From assembly GCF_035046505.1 (NCBI RefSeq), contig NC_089823.1, positions 26,956,388 through 27,020,387 of the forward strand: a stretch of DNA of 64,000 nucleotides. The letters are read 5' to 3'. Position 1 is the first letter of the stretch, and every line of letters begins with the position of its first letter. The DNA is from Tiliqua scincoides. Its lineage: Eukaryota > Chordata > Lepidosauria > Squamata > Scincidae. This document shows positions 31,501-46,500 of the stretch, in pieces. The notes beneath the pieces were generated by a model. That model made no database searches, had not been told where the DNA came from, and was given only the letters and a program-made list of their open reading frames with translations. Position numbers and translations under genes: made by a program.

Positions 31501-34500
31501 ACTAGCTATGTATTCAGACTTCCTGGAAGGTCCTGAGCGAGCTAGCTTATTATTTTGGAACAAAACCTTCCCAAAATACTGAATCATCTCCTTTGAAAAT
31601 CAATACTCTGTGGATACACACAGAGAAACATTGGTTATAATAAATACCTAATTTTTAACCTCGTTTTTTCTCCCTCCAATTCAGCTCTACAGATCATGAT
31701 GAATGTATGATTCTTTATGGTGATGACCAGGTATGTGTTTGAAAAACATTTGCTAGGAAAGTTGAAGAGCTCTGTGGTAGGGAGTGGTAGGGGGTGCGAT
31801 GGGGGACAACTCCTGCAACATCTTCTGCTTAATTTTTCTAATTATGTAATTAATACACAAGGAAATGACGACAGAAAGCAAGAAAATGATAAGGGTTGAA
31901 TTGCAAAATGTATTGTCTTCTGAATATCTGGCTAAATGCTTTATGACTGCAGCCTGTCATGATTGCAACCCACAGTGATCCACATTTCATCTTCTAAAAG
32001 CAAGCAGAAAGGGGATAATCCCTCATGGTGCAGTTTCTTCAAACACAGAAGTGCAGGACTTCTGTTCTGATTTACAGGGACCTTGTGAACGAAGAAGCAA
32101 TTTCATTTGTGCAGTCCCTTTAAATCAAACCAGAAGTCCCGAACTCCAGAATTGAAGCAACCATGCAGGGAGTGAAGCTATTTTTGTGGGGTTTTGTTTT
32201 TTTTATTGTGTAGAGGCAGTAGACCTGGGGTGGTATCAGGTGGTGTTCCAGGTTGTTCCACTCCTGGCTGCAAGATAGATAGAAAATGGGTAGGTCATAG
32301 AGCTTCTGTCAATAAAAACAATAGCAAAGCAATCCTACTACCAAATGCCTCCCTGGACATATTTTTGTGTTCAAAACCCTGAAAGATGCACACAATTCCA
32401 AGTTTTCTTGTAATTTTCTTCAGCAGCTGAACAAGAAGTGTGTAACTTGACCCATCTATTTTAAAAACACAATTTTTGCTGTTTCAGGGATGTATCAATA
32501 TCTTGCTTTTGCGTTCTGTGGGTGAGCTCCTAAGGCAAGTATTTACCATGTGAATATTTCAACTGAGAATAAAAATTAATAATTTCAAAATAACATTAAT
32601 GGCTGGAAAGGACATGAAGGGCTTTTCCAGATGTCCACTCTCCTAGCAATGGTAATCAGCAACCTGGAAGTGAAACAGGAAGTAATTCATAGAAGAAGCA
32701 GCTGTTATTATAGACCAGGGGTGTCCAAAATTTTGGGCAGGAGGGCCACATCACCTCTCTGACACTGTGTTGGGGGCTGGGGGAAAAAAATTAATTCACA
32801 TTAAAATTTGAATAAATTTACATAAATGAATATTAGAAATGAACAAATGAAGGTCTTGCAGTAGCTCAAGGCCTATAAAAGGCCTTGCACTAAGCAAGGC
32901 CAGCCTTTCCTTTGCTGCCACTGCTGCATCACAGACATGAAACAGCAAGTAGTGGAGGGAGCCCTCGTCCCACAGCTCAGGTGAGAGTCGAACAGTTGTC
33001 CTCTTACTGAGAGCAGTTGCATTGGGCCAGCACGGGCTCCAGCAAGTCTCCGGGGGGCCAGAGACTCATTGGAGACTGGGGGCTCCCTGAGGGCCTGATT
33101 GGGAGCCCCCGAGGGCCGCAAGTGGCCCCCGGGCCGGGGTTTGGGCACCCCTGTTATAGACCTTTGGAGCTGCTTTTTTCTCTGACTTACCTGCATGTGC
33201 CCCAAAAAGATTGAGCTCAAATGTTCTGTATGCAAAGCAGAGGCTCTTTCACTGAGCTATGACCTCTCCTAGACTGAATAAGGCTGCAATCCTAACCACA
33301 TTTTCCTGAGAGTAAGCCCCATTGAACAAAATAGGACTTACTTCTGAGTAGATCTGTTTAGGATTGTGCCCTGGGTCTCATAGCATCACAGCCTCAACAA
33401 ATGTTTAAAAAAAATAAAAACTTGCTAGCTGTATAATTGCTGCCTAGGGTGTTTTTATCACTCCTAATCCATGTAACAGAACACCTGATATTAGCAATTG
33501 CTTTACCAGGGGCTTGCTGAGCTGCTCTGAATCTAGAAACTGTACTGCCAATCACTCTTGGATTTGTGTATATTCAGGGAAATGCAAGTTGTTTATTTCT
33601 TAGGGATCTCTTGCTTAGCTATAGTATTCCAAGTGTGAGACAAATGTTATAGCTTTACCAAATTTTAAACAAAGCCCAAGTGTTTCCTAGGCTGACAAAT
33701 AGCCAAATTAGGAACTTGTAAGGAGGATAGGAGCACGTAATTATTTTTATTGGATACAATTACTTTCTCATGTTTTCAGAACATGGAAGAAACTACCCAA
33801 AGTTGCAAGCCTTCCCAGTATTGGCCTTGAGAATGCTACTCTTTCTCCTAATGTCACTTACATCCGTTGGAAGGTTCATGGAGATTGGGTTGCTCAGGTA
33901 AAAAAAAAAAAAGGTTGCATAGTAAATTAAAATATTACAAGAAAAAATAAGGGATTTTATTCAGCCACCCCGTACTGGAGTCATGCTGAATGCTGCTTAG
34001 TACTATGCTAAGCAATCAATGCTATACTTTTGATTTTAAGTATTAAAGGAATGATTCTTAGAAGATTGTTTTGCCCCTAATGTCTGTATGGTATTCCAAG
34101 ATCAGTAATGATTGTAGGTAGTATACTTTTTCCAGAACTCCATGATGCTTCGCTGAGGCTCCTATCTGTACTGGCCCATTTAACCACTGTATAAGACCAA
34201 CATTTCCTCGTCTAACATCACCATTTGCTGCTTCCCTTCTCTATAGGCTAAGGGTGCCTGGGATTGTCATTGGAAACAGTTGACAGAATTTCCATTTTGG
34301 GCTTTTAGAGTACTAAGGAATGACTTGTTCGTATTTGAATATTAGCAGTCATGCTGAAGTTAGGGGGAATAGAGTAATAGTAAGTATGCAAAAGTTGTGG
34401 AGGGATGATAATCCTGTAAATAGTATGATAGTCTAGAGCAGGGGTGTCAAACATAAAGCCCAGGGGCCAGATGTGGCCTGCAGAAGCTTTTTATCTGGCC

Positions 34501-37500
34501 CTCGGGCTCTCAGCAGCTGAGCAATGCTGAGGTGGCACTGCTTGAAAGGGTGGCCCACATGATGGGCTCTCCCAAATCTTGAAATATGATCAAGATTTGT
34601 GTATTTTCTCTCCTGTCATTAGCAGCTAATGAGTTCCTACATGAGAACAGAGTGTTTATTTCTGGTTTTGACCTGTTTAATGACATCATTTCCTGTGTAA
34701 TGACATCACCTCCGGCCCTCAGCAGGCATCATGAATGCTTTTTGGCTGTCTGTATGACATGAGTTTGACACCCCTGGTCTAGAGATATACAGTACCCAAA
34801 ATCTGTACTAGCAAGAAGTTTCATGACTAGGTTGCTGCATGTTGCCCATTGTCTTAGCTCTAAACTGTGTGGCTGTGAAAAGAGCAGGTAGAACTGCTGT
34901 GACTGTCAAGAGCATTTCAGGCCAGAAGGGCAGTAGGAGGAGAGTTTCTTGAACAGCTTCTGTACTTACCCACGGAGAAATGGTTTGAGAATGTGAGAGG
35001 TGCAACAAGGACACCTTAAACAAACATTCAGGTGATAGTAGACCCTTGAGGAGCCTGCCATCCCAACAACTGTGACACGATGCCCTTGAAGCCACATACA
35101 GATGTATATTTCAAAAGTTTGTTCATCTAAGTACCTTTCCCCCATTTTGTTCCCTTCTTGTCTTTTGTATTAATCTGCTTTTACGGAATGTAATGTGCCT
35201 TTTTAAAGTGATATTGTTCAGGATTATTGCTTTACAATAAATGCTACTAGTGTTGAAGCTAAATCAGAACAATAGCCCAGTAGTAAACTGATCCATGAAG
35301 CCAAATATCAGGGTAAAATAATCTTAATATGGAGCATTTTTCTCTAAATGATACTTTGTACCATTTTGATAATACTGTTTTCTTCTTTCTTTTTAGTTGA
35401 ATTACTATGATTCTATTAAAGCAGTAATTTCTGCTTCAAGCCATGAGTCTACAGCCTTGGTAATAGGTAACTATATTACTGCTCTTAAATCCAGGAAACT
35501 GTTGTTTTATGCTTTTTGTTCTTCTTCTGTATGCAGTGAGTTGCATCCAAATAAATTTTGTCATGACCAACTTAGTCCCACTAAAATTCATGAATGGGAT
35601 TTAAGTTAGCCATGGTTATCATTTCTCATTTATTTCAATGGTATTTAGTTATGACTAATTCCCTTTGGATAAAACTCATTGTCGTTTTTATTCCTTCCTG
35701 TGTTACAGTACCATAGTCACATTGCTGCCATCCAGCTGATCAGTTCAGTATTTTTTAGAGTCACAATGTAGGTGACAGATTCTTTTTCACAGCAATCCTT
35801 TCTAGCCATTTTTTCTGTGTATGGATGTGGAGACATCCCTTAAGTATCCTTTTATAAAGCAGCATCAGGCATAAAATTATACGTTTCTGCATCAAAGAAT
35901 GAGTAATAAGAGTAATATTTTGCTTGGTAGGCGGAAGGTTGGTGTTCATGTTGTGCATTCATCTGTTAACATTTCCATGAAAAAATTGTGCTTGTATAGC
36001 ATTCTGAAATAAAAGATGTCTGTTATGTCAAATGACGCAGTGATGTTATCTGAAAAGGAACTGAAATGTTCCTTCCAATAACTTGGCTTCCTTAATCCTG
36101 TCTTTGGTTGTGCTCCAAGCTTTCTGTCCTGATTCCTGAACTTTGTCCATATGTTTGAACTGAGTAGATCCTGCCCCTTCTCCCCGACAAAAAAAGAACT
36201 TTCATGTAGAGGAAAAAAATAAAACTTTCATGTAGATCAATATCCATGATGATCAGGCAAATGATCTGCATATTGATCTGATGCTTTTCAATTCTCTTTC
36301 TTTACTAGGGTTAAGTTCCTGGAAAATCCAGTGGATACCAAATTAGCGGATATTGAATCATTGAGTCTATGGGTAAAATGGGGTTAGGTTCCAGGTGACT
36401 CTCTTCACCTTATATACTCTATGAACTTTATGAACCTGAATCTTAACTTGAAGTATATGGGCTGGGTAATAGTGAGAGCTCATCTACATTTCCAATTTAC
36501 GATGTTTCCTCCTCTGTGCTGGATATCCCTTGATGTGTTGAAGATTGTGGCGATGGTGATAGCGATTTCTCTGTGCTGGCTGTCCCTTGACTTGTTAAAT
36601 GTTGCTGGCCCAACAGCGAGTCCTCAGAGGTCCACAGTGGGGAGGGGTTTGCTTCATCTGCCCTCCCCCTGCACTTGGCTCCTTCCTTTGGCTTGCCCCA
36701 GAGCAGCCCTCAAGTAGCCTTCCAGAAACCTCTCACCTTCAGCCTCTCATCATCGCCAGGGTTGTGAAGGTTCAGCTGGAGTTCCCAAAATGGTGGGGTA
36801 AGCGGACATAAATGTATCCAATTCTCCGCTGGCCAATACCAGTGCCTGTTTGATGCAGCATCAGCACATTAGGGGATAATGAGAACAGAGTCGAAGATAA
36901 CGAGAGGTAGGTGGCAATTCTACCCATCCCAGATAAGCAAATTTGCAGATGGTGAATTAGCATATAAAGAGAACTGACTGTACAAGTATTTTCCATGTGA
37001 GAAAATGTCATGTGAATCTATACGGTTTTACTAAATAGATCCAATGGTGGAATTGTGCAAGTAGAAGCACTTTCACTAGTGCAAGAAGGCACCAAATTAT
37101 TGCCAATCTTCAGTTGCACTCTCCACATTACTGTTTGAGAGGGTCTCCCAAAAGGAACGCATTGGGAGGGATTGCAAAGGGAAGGAGAAGGTGAAAAATT
37201 TCCATTCCATAAGTGAAATGCTGCTTGTAGTTCTGAAGATATGCTTCTTTTATTTTATCTAGAATGCAGGTTTTATGAAATCCAATTCCTGGAAGAATCT
37301 CTTTCATTTATCTTTTTTGTAATCCTCAGTCTTAGATCATATTGGCATTTACACTGTGCAACACCAACACATTCAACCTAAGGCCTGAACCTGACAGTTT
37401 TTAAAGAACTTGTGTATGTTTATAGGTTGTGTTGTTGGAGCTACCAATGTTGAACAACAGATGAAAGAAATAAAAGAACACAGGAAGGATTCAAAGGCAA

Positions 37501-40500
37501 GGAAAGGGCAGGCGATCTTAGGTGCTCCCACTCGAAGAGCGGAGGGAGATCAGATTGTTTTTCGAATCCACAAAGGAGTAAAAACATTTGCGCTCAGTAA
37601 AAAGAACAATCTCATAGTAACTGGCGGAATGGATCGACTCATTCGGATGTGGAATCCTTATATGCCTGGGTAGGTGGGGTATTATTATAGCAGTTCTTGT
37701 TATAGTGTCTGTGTCTGTCCATTACCTATGTTTTTAAAGAAAGGTATTGTATAGATGCCTTTACAGCCCACAGTTAGATCAATACACAGTTAAGATTAAT
37801 GAATCCTGAAGCACAGTTGTTGGTTTGGAGGTTAAGGGTCAAACCACATGTTATGTTAAGCATGTGCTTAATACTGATATGTTTCTTTTTTTTTTTTCTT
37901 AAGTAAATACAGGTAGCAGCTGGGGTTTTATTCCTACTATCACCTAAATCTGGATTGGGTACTTCTGTGGCTGCTATTCGCCATGGAAGAAAAGGCCCCA
38001 TTCTTGCCAGAAACGTCCTTATGGGATATGTTTAGAGGCCTAAATTAAGATCAGAGTTCTTCCTCTCAGCTTCTGGCATGGATTTTGGCAGACACTATTT
38101 TGACATCAAGTTCTGCCTGACACCTGAACGTATATAGGTAGCTGTCTTATACCAAGTCAGAACCTTGGTCTATCCAGTTCAGTATTTGCTGACTGGGAGC
38201 ACCTCTCCAGAGTTTCAGGCAGGAATCTTTCTCTGCCCTACCTGGAGATGCCAGGGATTGAACAAGGGACCTTTTCATGTGCTGTACTGCTAAGCTATGG
38301 TTCCTTTACTGCCAAGGGAGTCACATAGAGAAATTGCATTGTACTCACTGATCCTTCTCACTCAGTACTATAATCCTCTCTTCTTTCTGTGTGTACTTTT
38401 TTAATTACTGGTGTCAGTGTTTTTTTTTAATTTTTAATTACTTTTATTACTAATAAAAGTAAGATTATTAAGTAATTATTATTAGTAAGATCAAAGTAAG
38501 ATTATAAAAATAATTACTAATTAATCTTTAAAGTTTTTTTAATTACTGGTGTCAGTGTAATTTTTACACTGGTGTCAGTGCTCATTCATTTCCCTATTGA
38601 TGTTCTTATACTGTATATATTTGACCCTGCTCAGTGTTTAATATTCTGCTCAAATTCCAGAAGGCCAACAGGCATTCTCAGAAGTCACTTGGCCCCTATC
38701 TTCTATGTCCACATATCTGAAGAGGATAAAATATTTTCTATGTCAACCGACAACACAATTAAGGTCAGTCCATATTTACTTGTGCCAGGTTATATGCTTA
38801 TTGCCTCTTCAGTTTATAGTATGTCTCAATTCTTTCCTTGCAGATATGGGATATTGAAGACCAGACTTGCTTATTTACAGCTTGTTCAAAAAACAATGGA
38901 ATTAAAGGAGAAATTAGTGCTTGCCACTACATATCCAGCACTAGAACATTCTGTGTTGCTACGGATACATTGGCTGTTCTCCGTCTAAGATTACGGTAAA
39001 AGAAGGAAAGTAGCCAGAAGTCAAAGGTCTTTTGCACAGGCCTTTTGCACAGGCAAATTTTGCACAGGCCTTTAGCTACTATGTTATTTAGGCTGGCAGT
39101 ACCATCAGCGTGGAATGTTGTAAGGGTGCTTCGAAAGAGAGCTTTCTCAACTATCCGTTTTGCTGATATTCAGAACTCATGACGTCCTATGACTTATGCA
39201 GACTTCTGCTAGTCCAAAAGTTTACTGTGTGTTATCTGGATTGGTGTAGGACACAGTCCAAAGGAGAGACTGTGAAATTCCCATGTTAACTGCTATCTCC
39301 TTCAGTTTGAACATCCCCTCCCCACATTTCCAGTATCAGGTGGTAAAAAATATACTAGTTGTGGGGGGAAGGGAAAGCTGCCATCCAAACAAACCAAGGC
39401 CCAAATCCTAACCAACTTTCCAGCACTGGCGTAGTGGTGCCAATGGGACGTGTGCTGCATCCTGCAGTTGGATGGCAATCATGGAGGTCTCCTCAAAGTA
39501 AGGGAACATTTGTTCCCTTACCTTGGAGCTGCATTGTCCTTATGTCAGTGCTGGAAAGTGGGTTAGGATTGCACCCCAAGTGTGACATATATGCACTATA
39601 GGTGAATCGATAGTTTGATAACTAACCACATACCCCATACTTCTCTTGTTCTTATTACCCATAATACAGTTTGCCTCCGGATCCTTACTTGGTGACTTCC
39701 CATAAGGAACCAGTTTTGTGCTGCAAATTCAACAAAGTGTTCAGACATGTTGTGAGCTGCTCTGAGCATTCTGTAAGTGAAACAATGAGGGACTGTAGAG
39801 TTCTCTCCATTTGATTAGAGCTGGATGAAACTGTAGCTCAGTGGTAAAGCACATGCTTTCCATGTAGAAAGCCTACCTCCACAGGCATTACACTGGGGGC
39901 CTCTGGCCTCTACACTGACTGGTAGTAGCTCTTCAGAGTTGTGGTCAGAGGGCGTGTTTCCCTACTCTGCCTGACAATACAGTAGTTTGAGCATGAGACC
40001 TTTTGGAGGCAGGGCATGTGTTCTCCCACTGAACTACACTCGAAGGCATGTTAAGCAATTCTGCATTTATTACCTACTTAAGACATGGTGCATTCAAAGT
40101 TAATATTGGTCCTAATGATTTTAGTGAGAGAATTAAATCAATAGAAGTTGCAAGGGTTTAACATTAGCAGCCATGTGATTCTAATCTTTTGTTATCCCTT
40201 AAGAAAATTTTTTATAAATACAGGTAAAATGAATTTTAAAAGAAAGAAAGTTGCATTACTATTTGGCAATTTTTTTACCTCTTTGTACTGTGAAAATGTA
40301 TTGCAGCAGCCAAGAGTGCTAAATAATGCAGCCAGGATTCAAAGTCTCACAGAGAGCTGAAATGGAAAGCTCATGTGATCTGATCTAAAGCTGAGCTCTT
40401 CAGGTTCTGAGACTTGTGTGGATGAGAGACTCCTTTAGAGTCCCTGTCTCTGAGATTTCCAGATTTCTTGAGAAAGATTTCTTAAAATGTGTTGGGAACA

Positions 40501-43500
40501 CCGATAATAAATGTCAGCCCAATTTGGTATGCATCGACAGCTGTTCTTGATCCTCTCCCTTGCTTCTTGCCCCTTGGGCTTACTAGAGGAAAGGAGAGCT
40601 ATAGATGTAATACATAACAGACTCGGATTCTAAGATCAGCTTGTGGTAACAGTCTGCTGCCAGAGGGAAAGGTTTTTATCTTAGGCAAGCAGTCTGTGAT
40701 AGAACTTGCACAGGAAAAATAAATCCTTGTCCAGTGAGATATTTTGCTCTTTCTCATATGCAGCAAATTCCACATGCCTATTCATGGTTGTTTCATATAC
40801 CATAATGTATCATGAATTTCTTGTGCTTGCTCAACTGGGTGCATTAGTGTGCTAGCCATGATTTGGCTTTCAGACACGGTCCTTTTGGATCCTATTCATT
40901 CAGTTGGTTTCCTTTTTCTTTTTCTTAAGGTGGTCAAAGTGTGGGATTTTGACAGTGGAAAATGCTTGTTTGAATTTTGTAATGCTCATGGTAATTCTGC
41001 AATAACCTGCCTGACCTTTGACCCTAGTGGAAGAAGGTATGTTTCTAAATGTCAGCATTGGAAGATTCTATATACATGTTTTGTGTGTGTGTGTGTGTGT
41101 GTGTTTGTTTTTTTCCATGTTGATGCATGTACAATAATGATGAATTTCTAGGCTCATTACAGGAGGTAGAGATGGCTGTTTGAGAATATGGAATTACAAT
41201 AACGGACATTGTTTGCACACTTTGAAAAGGGGTAAGCACCATGCTGACATAACAATAACAACCCCTCACCTCCTGCCACTCAGATGTTTCAGTGTTGCTC
41301 CATTTTTTCTTCCCTGCAGAATATAAATGTGATGAAGTCTGTGACTGCACCTATGCGGAGATTAATAGAAGCAAGTAAGCAAGCCATGCTGTAAATAGAT
41401 CCTGCCATGAGAAATTACATCATAGTGTTACCAAAAAGGCTGTTTTGTTTAGGGGAATTATTTATATTAGCCTTCTGGAAACTTTTGGGACCATAGGCTG
41501 GATACAAGACAGCGTAGAGCAAAGAAATCCCTTGTTTAGCTTAATGAGGAAATTGGGAGGAAGGTAACTTTCAATCATAGGATTATATTTTTATTGCAAA
41601 AATACACAAAGGTAAAACATAATACACATGGAGAATCGATAAGTATAGATTTCTAGTACTGGTCTGGTGTACCTAACTAGTGGTGGATGCGTGTGCTGTG
41701 TATTTTGGGTGCATCCGAAAAAGAATCAGAAATGGACAGGAAGTAGGGAGGTATTATAGGGGTTCCTTAATCTGCTAAACCCAGTTGCTGACTAAATATG
41801 GGGGAACAGGGAGGAATAGGTAGGGAAGAAGGGGGGGGAAGTTTAGATGCAACGATATATTTACCTGTCCGGGGGGGGGGGAGAGTTGGAGGAAGAGTCT
41901 GGCCACTCCGGCCGGTGGGCAGTCAGAGAGAGACCGCATGTGCTCTGAGTTCTCTCTTATAAGATTTGTCTTGGACCTGGAAGTTGATCTAAACTGACCG
42001 GAAGTATCCCAGAGCTGTGGGCATGCTCAGTAACACACAATGGTACACGTGGAGTATGTAAAGAAAAGGTGGAAGAGTCCAGAACTCAGTTATCAGCAAA
42101 GCTTGGCTCTGGGGGAGGGGGAGTAGCTTACTTCCTGTTGCTACAGGATTTGAGGCTGGAGGTGGCTTAATGGCTGTAATTTAGTTAACAATAGGTGGTA
42201 GACTTTGCTGCCAAAGTCCTCCTCCTTTAAGGTGTTTGCATATTCAGTGATTGACTTAAACAATAAAGACATTTCCAGTGTCTCTGGAGAAAATGAGTCT
42301 TCCCAGACTGACAATCAACATGAGAGATGAGTGAGCTTAAGATTTGACTCCTTTTGTGGCCTGAAAGAGAAGTTTTAGGCCTGCATTTTAGTCCAAAATA
42401 CATAACTAGATATAAAAACACAACTTGGAAGGGAAAAAGGGGATTTTCACGTAACAATAGGGCAGGGATCACCAATTTCCATGTTTCTGGGGGCCACCAT
42501 TTGTCAACACAGCAGTCTGGGAGTCAGACGTGTGCTGTCACATAAGCCCTTTAGGGCTCAAGATTCCTAAAAATGTTGGCAGTGTCTAACACACAGGGAA
42601 CCTTCCCCCACCTCGGCTGTTTTTCACCTTAACTACCCTTAATATGAGACTCCAAATGGGAAAGCCCAGGGGCTTCTCTACTACCAGGGCTTATGATACA
42701 ATTCTATCCCACACCATTTTACACTATGCAAACATGTTGACAGAGCACGCATTGCATGCTGTGGTGGAAGGATGACTAGATGAGCTGGGAGAGGTAAGTA
42801 GAAATATTACTTACTGCTCTATAGGCCATGTGTTGGCATAAGTCTGAGAGAGGCAGGGGGTGTGTGGGGCTGGGAAAATGGGGATAGGATCTGGCATGTG
42901 CTACTGTGGCTAAGATCCACAGATCCCTTACTGTGGCTAAGATCCCTCCTGCCCCAAACCTCCCCTGAACCTCCCCATGACCTGCCCCTGGTGTTACCAT
43001 ACCTACTCTGACACAGGCTGGGTACCTCTCTGGCAGAGCCAGCAGCCATTTGCACCAGTGTTTCTGACACACATGATTGCAGCCTGACGTTTACAATATT
43101 TGTGAGAGGACTTACAATAACCAATCAGAAGATGCGCTGTTGTAGGCCCTCCATATGGTTAGGCCATTTTTCCACCTTCTGGCCACTTGAGCTCTTATGA
43201 GAGATGGGGGCAGGCTCTTCAGAGCTCAGAAGTAGCACTGTCATGACTGACAGCATGGGAAGAGGGGAAGTGATAGAAAATAAGCCCAGCTAATTAAGCA
43301 AATATACATGAGGGTGGAGTGAGGAGCCAATTGAGACAAAAGGCAGCCAGTATAATTGTCCCATGCAAGGATCTCAGTGTCTTAATCTCAGATGCCGCTC
43401 TCTTCTGTGTGCTGACTCATACCAGATACTTGTAGTAGAAAATGTCTTTAGCTGATGGTTACAGACACATAGGCGTAGACTAGGGTTGAGCTGATAAAGA

Positions 43501-46500
43501 ATAAATGCCCCATGAGGTGACCTTTCAATCAGTCATAAACAAACCAAAATGGCAAGCAAGAACAGAACATTCAAGGAGAGACTCTATCATTCCTATGCTG
43601 AAGCCATAACCAAATCCTATGTAACTCCCTATGTGGGCAATGCAGCAGCGCCAATGGGGTGTGTGCTGCATCCCATGGGGGAGTTTTGGGCAGTTGAGCT
43701 CTCTTCAAGATAAGAGAACATTTGTTCCCTTGCCCGCACCTGCCTCTCTCCCACCCTCAACAATGTCTTGCCTTCCCTGTCCACTGGCATGCTAACCAGA
43801 CCACTTTTTGCTTGCGGGGCCACCAGATCATGCTGAATGCTGTGTCACACTTTGTGGCAGCCAAAAAAGACCTTGCACTACTGGAAAGCTAGTTCTGGCA
43901 GTGTAAGGCCCTGTTAGGATTGGGCATAAGTCAAACTTGTCTGCTTCCTAGGCTGATTTACTGCATAGTGAGCTCACCAGCATCTCCTGGTAACAATACA
44001 CAGTTGTGGGGCTTCCTTTGTTGCTTATCCCAGTTCCTGCCCTTATCCTAGTTCTTGCCCTGCGTTAGCAAGAGGGATACAGAATCTCATTTTGCAAATT
44101 CTGCCTCTAAACCACACACATCTCATTGGATTGCTTGTGACTTCTAAAAAGTGATCTAATCTCTATTTATTATTTATTTATTAATTATTATTCTAGGTAT
44201 ATCATAGGTGTTGGATGGAACAGAAGGATAAACATGTTTTATGTAAGTAGTAAAATCATATGTGGAAAGTATCTTAATACAATGTTATTAGTATAAATTA
44301 ATTTAAACTAGCCATGTGCTGTATAGAATACTGTTCCCATGTGCCTCCACATATCCCCTGGTGACTGGCTCCTCAAAAGAACTAAATAGTTTTAAGTATG
44401 CCTAATTTTCTGTTGGATTTTGACCAAAGACACAATCCAATAAATAACTGAGTGCTAAAGTCTGACAGAAATGGTGAGTCTAAGTTTGCAATCCTATATG
44501 CATTTTTCTGGTGTAAGTCCCATTGAACACAGTAGCTTCCAGGTAGACATGCCTAGGCTTGCACTGTTTGGGTGACAAATAGGCTGTGTCAGGTGTTAGC
44601 CAGGTCAGGCCTAGGACCCAGCCATCCTTCCTTCTCTGAAGTTCAGCGGAAGCTTTTTTCCTCCGTAAAAAAACCATGGGGGAAGGAGATTCAGATTAAG
44701 ACCATAGCATCAGTGAAGCCCTCCTACATCCACCCCAGTTTTGCCCTGCTTCCCCCCCCCCCACAACTGTGTTAAACTACACACATAATAACTGGGCCAC
44801 TTTGTATTGAATTGTAATGGCCTTAGAAGGAAACATTCCTTTCCTTTGTTTTCTCCAGCTTTTGATTTTGCTGTGCTATCTTCTGTTTTTGTTTATGCTC
44901 CCAGTTCTGGTTTGAATTCTCAGTTTGATTTTTTTTCTTGTTTGCAACCTTTTTGTTTTTAACTTTCTTGTAATTATTCCGTTCCAAAAAAAGTTTTGAT
45001 TTTTGTGTGTGATTATTTTAAATATATTGTCTTGGTTCATTGTTAGCCATCCTGGAGATCATTTAAATGAGATGGAAGATTCTGGAATATAAATATTTTA
45101 CCCTGATCTGATTACAGTTTCTGGGATCTTTTGGGAAATACCATAGTATTTAAACTGGTGCAGAACTAATACACACATTATGGATATTGTGTCCTGCAGG
45201 ATTCTGCAGATAACTTCCATCACATCCGGAAACCTCAGGCCTACTGGCATGATGATATAGTAAGACTCCAGTTTAGCTTCTTCAAATACATAAAATTGCT
45301 ATCTATATTGTAATAATGTTGATGTGTAGATTTGTGCATTGGTGATTAAGAGTACAGTCCTATATACATGTAGTTGAGAGTAGCTCTCACTGAACTTAAT
45401 GAGACTGAGTTTTGAGAAGACATGCATATGATTGGGTTGTTTATGCAGTTTGTTAATGTGATAGTAATCAAGTTATCTTGCCAAAGTTCTTTAGGTGAAC
45501 GCAAAAATTTTTTTTAATCTTTCCTGTCTAATGTCACACACACACACATCTACCCATGCCATCCAAACTGCTTATGAATCTTATCTCTACTTCACAAGTT
45601 GTTTACTATATGAACAAGGGGAAAGATTTTGTTCCAGAAAAAAAATCCGGACCTTACTTGTATGCATGGAATTGTAGTTATTTGAACTCAGGCCAGCATA
45701 CAGACAGTTTTATTCCGGAATCTGTCTGACCAAAAATCAATGTGAGTTTGAGGTGAGTTTTGTTCTTGGAAAGTGATGTTTTATCTGCAAAATTGCTGGT
45801 GCAGATTCAAGTAGACCCATTCGGGCAATGGAGGCATGCTGCCCAGGCAAAGGAACAAATGATCCCTTACCCAGGACGACCTCCAGGATTGACCCCCTCT
45901 CCACAGCACACATTTCAATGGGGTGGCGGCATTGGCAGGGGGATTTACAGCCCAATCTTATGCTGCCTGGGTGCCTCTCAGTACAGCAGCACTGAAATGG
46001 CCCCTGCTGTGTTTCCTGGGGCCAGAGCAGCTGCCAGAGGACTCCTTGGGGTAAGGGAATCTCAGTTCCCTTACCCCCTGTAGAACTCTGCTGGCCTCAA
46101 TGGTCTCATTGAATCTGTACCAGCTTCTGTGTTGGCGCAGAACCAAGGAGATATGTGTCAGGCTCCATGGCTCCAGAGGGGGGACTGAATTTGGCAGCAG
46201 CCTCTGCCGTCATTCCTGCACCCATCCTGGGCCTGATTCATCCTCCTGCCCACTTCCTTCTTCCCCCTTCCCTCCCACCACCCCAAATGCCTCCCTACTG
46301 AATGGTGAGGGCGCTTACTACTGGCTGCTATCTGCCAGTGTCCTGCTGGCATGGAGGTCCAGTGCTGACTGACATGAGCTTTCCACTGGCAGAGTGTGCC
46401 TCCCACTGTCTGTGAAGTGCCTTATGGCACTTTTGTGACACCCAGCACTGTTGCTGCAAGAGCAGTGCCTGCACTGGAGAGACTAGGATTGGACCCTTAG

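Noticed and set aside
33017-33214. Open frames at 32873-33235
   Set aside because: They overlap a hAT MITE with perfect target duplication. No protein family motif.
39837-39910. Genuine tRNA gene (TAGCTCAGTGGT motif)
   Set aside because: No full cloverleaf or proper B box follows. It is the head of a SINE.
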